This document shows, in pieces, positions 32,331 through 32,955 of a stretch of DNA of 32,955 nucleotides (position 1 is the first letter of the stretch; every line of letters begins with the position of its first letter). This DNA comes from Dehalococcoidia bacterium (lineage in GTDB: Bacteria; Chloroflexota; Dehalococcoidia; GIF9; UBA5629), in assembly GCA_003142375.1 (NCBI GenBank), contig PLME01000012.1:5383-38337 (forward strand). The letters are read 5' to 3'. The notes under the pieces are model-generated. The model was not told the DNA's origin, did no database searches, and worked only from the letters and a program-made list of their open reading frames with translations. The position numbers and the translations under genes are program-made.

Positions 32331-32955
32331 TTGAAATTTGAAGTAAAGACAGGGGATATCAGCAAGATCAAATGCGACGCTATAGTCGTGAACCTGTTTG
32401 AAGGGGTAGCTAAACCGGGCGGCGCCGCCGCCGCCGTGGATGTTGCGTTGGGAGGTGCCATCAGCGGCTTGATAAAGACCGGGGAGTTCAAGGGTAAAGC
32501 CAGCGAAGTCCACGTATTGCATACCCTGGGGAAAATTCCTGCCAGGCTGGTAGCTGTCGCCGGGCTGGGAAAGAAAGAAGATTTTAAGGCCGATACCGTG
32601 CGTAATATTATGGCGGAGGCTATACGCGCTTTGGCCACGCACAACTGCGACTCTGCAGTTACCATATTACACGGGGCCGGCTCAGGCGGTTTATCCGCCG
32701 AGATGGCAGCCGAAGCCATTGCCGAGGGGAGCATGCTGGGCGCTTACAAATTTAAAAAACACTTCACTAAAAAAGATAACGGACATGATATTAATGACGT
32801 AATCCTGCTGGATAAAGACGCTTCGAATCTGAAATCCGTTAAAAAGGGAGCTGATACAGGCAGGATCATCGCCGAATCAACCATGCTGGCCCGCGATATG
32901 GTGAATGAGCCGGGCAATCATATGACACCCACTCACATGGCGGAGATAGCTAAGT
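32331..32955 (+). CDS. pepA: Leucyl aminopeptidase (M17), N-terminal part
   Basis: The gene runs off the right end; about 208 residues are present. They cover the N-terminal macro-like domain (KCDAIVVNLFEG, VAVAGLGKKEDF, ATHNCDSAVTILHGAGSGGL) and the start of the catalytic domain, marked by ARDMVNEPGNHMTPTHMAE. This matches leucyl aminopeptidases, which remove N-terminal residues from peptides using two metals; the metal ligands lie outside the window. The start is TTG at 32331, with GGAGG (32321-32325) five bases upstream; no better ATG exists. It is divergent from the pyrimidine operon, with a 278-base shared upstream region. Confidence 0.9.
   Translation, partial: MKFEVKTGDISKIKCDAIVVNLFEGVAKPGGAAAAVDVALGGAISGLIKTGEFKGKASEVHVLHTLGKIPARLVAVAGLGKKEDFKADTVRNIMAEAIRALATHNCDSAVTILHGAGSGGLSAEMAAEAIAEGSMLGAYKFKKHFTKKDNGHDINDVILLDKDASNLKSVKKGADTGRIIAESTMLARDMVNEPGNHMTPTHMAEIAK

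Overview
The window reads like a chromosomal segment of an uncultured Chloroflexota bacterium, most likely of the Dehalococcoidia. This is an inference. It rests on archaellin-type filament proteins in an otherwise bacterial gene set, a pyrR-pyrB-pyrC-carA-carB-pyrK operon, a hom-thrC pair, frequent TTG starts, and small lipoprotein and membrane-protein genes beside housekeeping loci. No insertion sequence, phage structural gene, CRISPR array or rRNA is visible. Both ends cut through genes (a thiolase at the left, leucyl aminopeptidase at the right).

Layout. 1-1314 (+) is the end of an acyl-CoA/lipid operon: thiolase C-terminus and two MaoC-type hot-dog proteins, only one with the catalytic Asp-His pair. 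1440-3144 has plsY (+) facing a PflX-like radical SAM gene (-). 3266-7077 is a compact sugar-type module: a MarR regulator (-) divergent from an FGGY kinase and a RuBisCO-like protein (+), closed by a strong terminator. 7284-9374 holds a stand-alone LytS-type membrane domain, a 576-base gene-poor stretch, a membrane-anchored rhodanese, and two coupled small membrane proteins, one of only 37 aa. 9578-10491 is a divergent pair of XRE regulators whose two promoters each carry one copy of a shared operator-like palindrome. 10552-12086 (-) holds two paralogous archaellin-type genes separated by a long perfect stem-loop. 12394-14773 has a two-CW cysteine-rich protein, a transglutaminase-like lipoprotein with tandem C-terminal repeats, and a 59-aa protein gene downstream of glpX. 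14808-16036 (-) is glpX and tRNA-Pro(GGG).

16129-20975 (+) is a PpiC-type foldase, homoserine dehydrogenase, threonine synthase, a flavin reductase-like protein and GTP cyclohydrolase I. 20990-23494 (-) is an orphan HlyD-type lipoprotein with two paralogous 64-aa membrane proteins flanking a zinc-ribbon membrane protein. 23533-32052 (-) is the pyrimidine operon: pyrR, pyrB, pyrC, carA, carB and pyrK, with yjbQ at its end. Most of its genes overlap or nearly touch, and a well-formed PyrR-binding attenuator precedes it. 32331 to the end (+) starts pepA.

The parts most worth attention are the kinase plus RuBisCO-like module, whose substrate I cannot assign; the archaellin pair with its intergenic hairpin; and several small genes below usual calling thresholds that have strong ribosome binding sites (9261-9374 and 14594-14773). 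Functions come from motif recognition by eye; no database search was possible.
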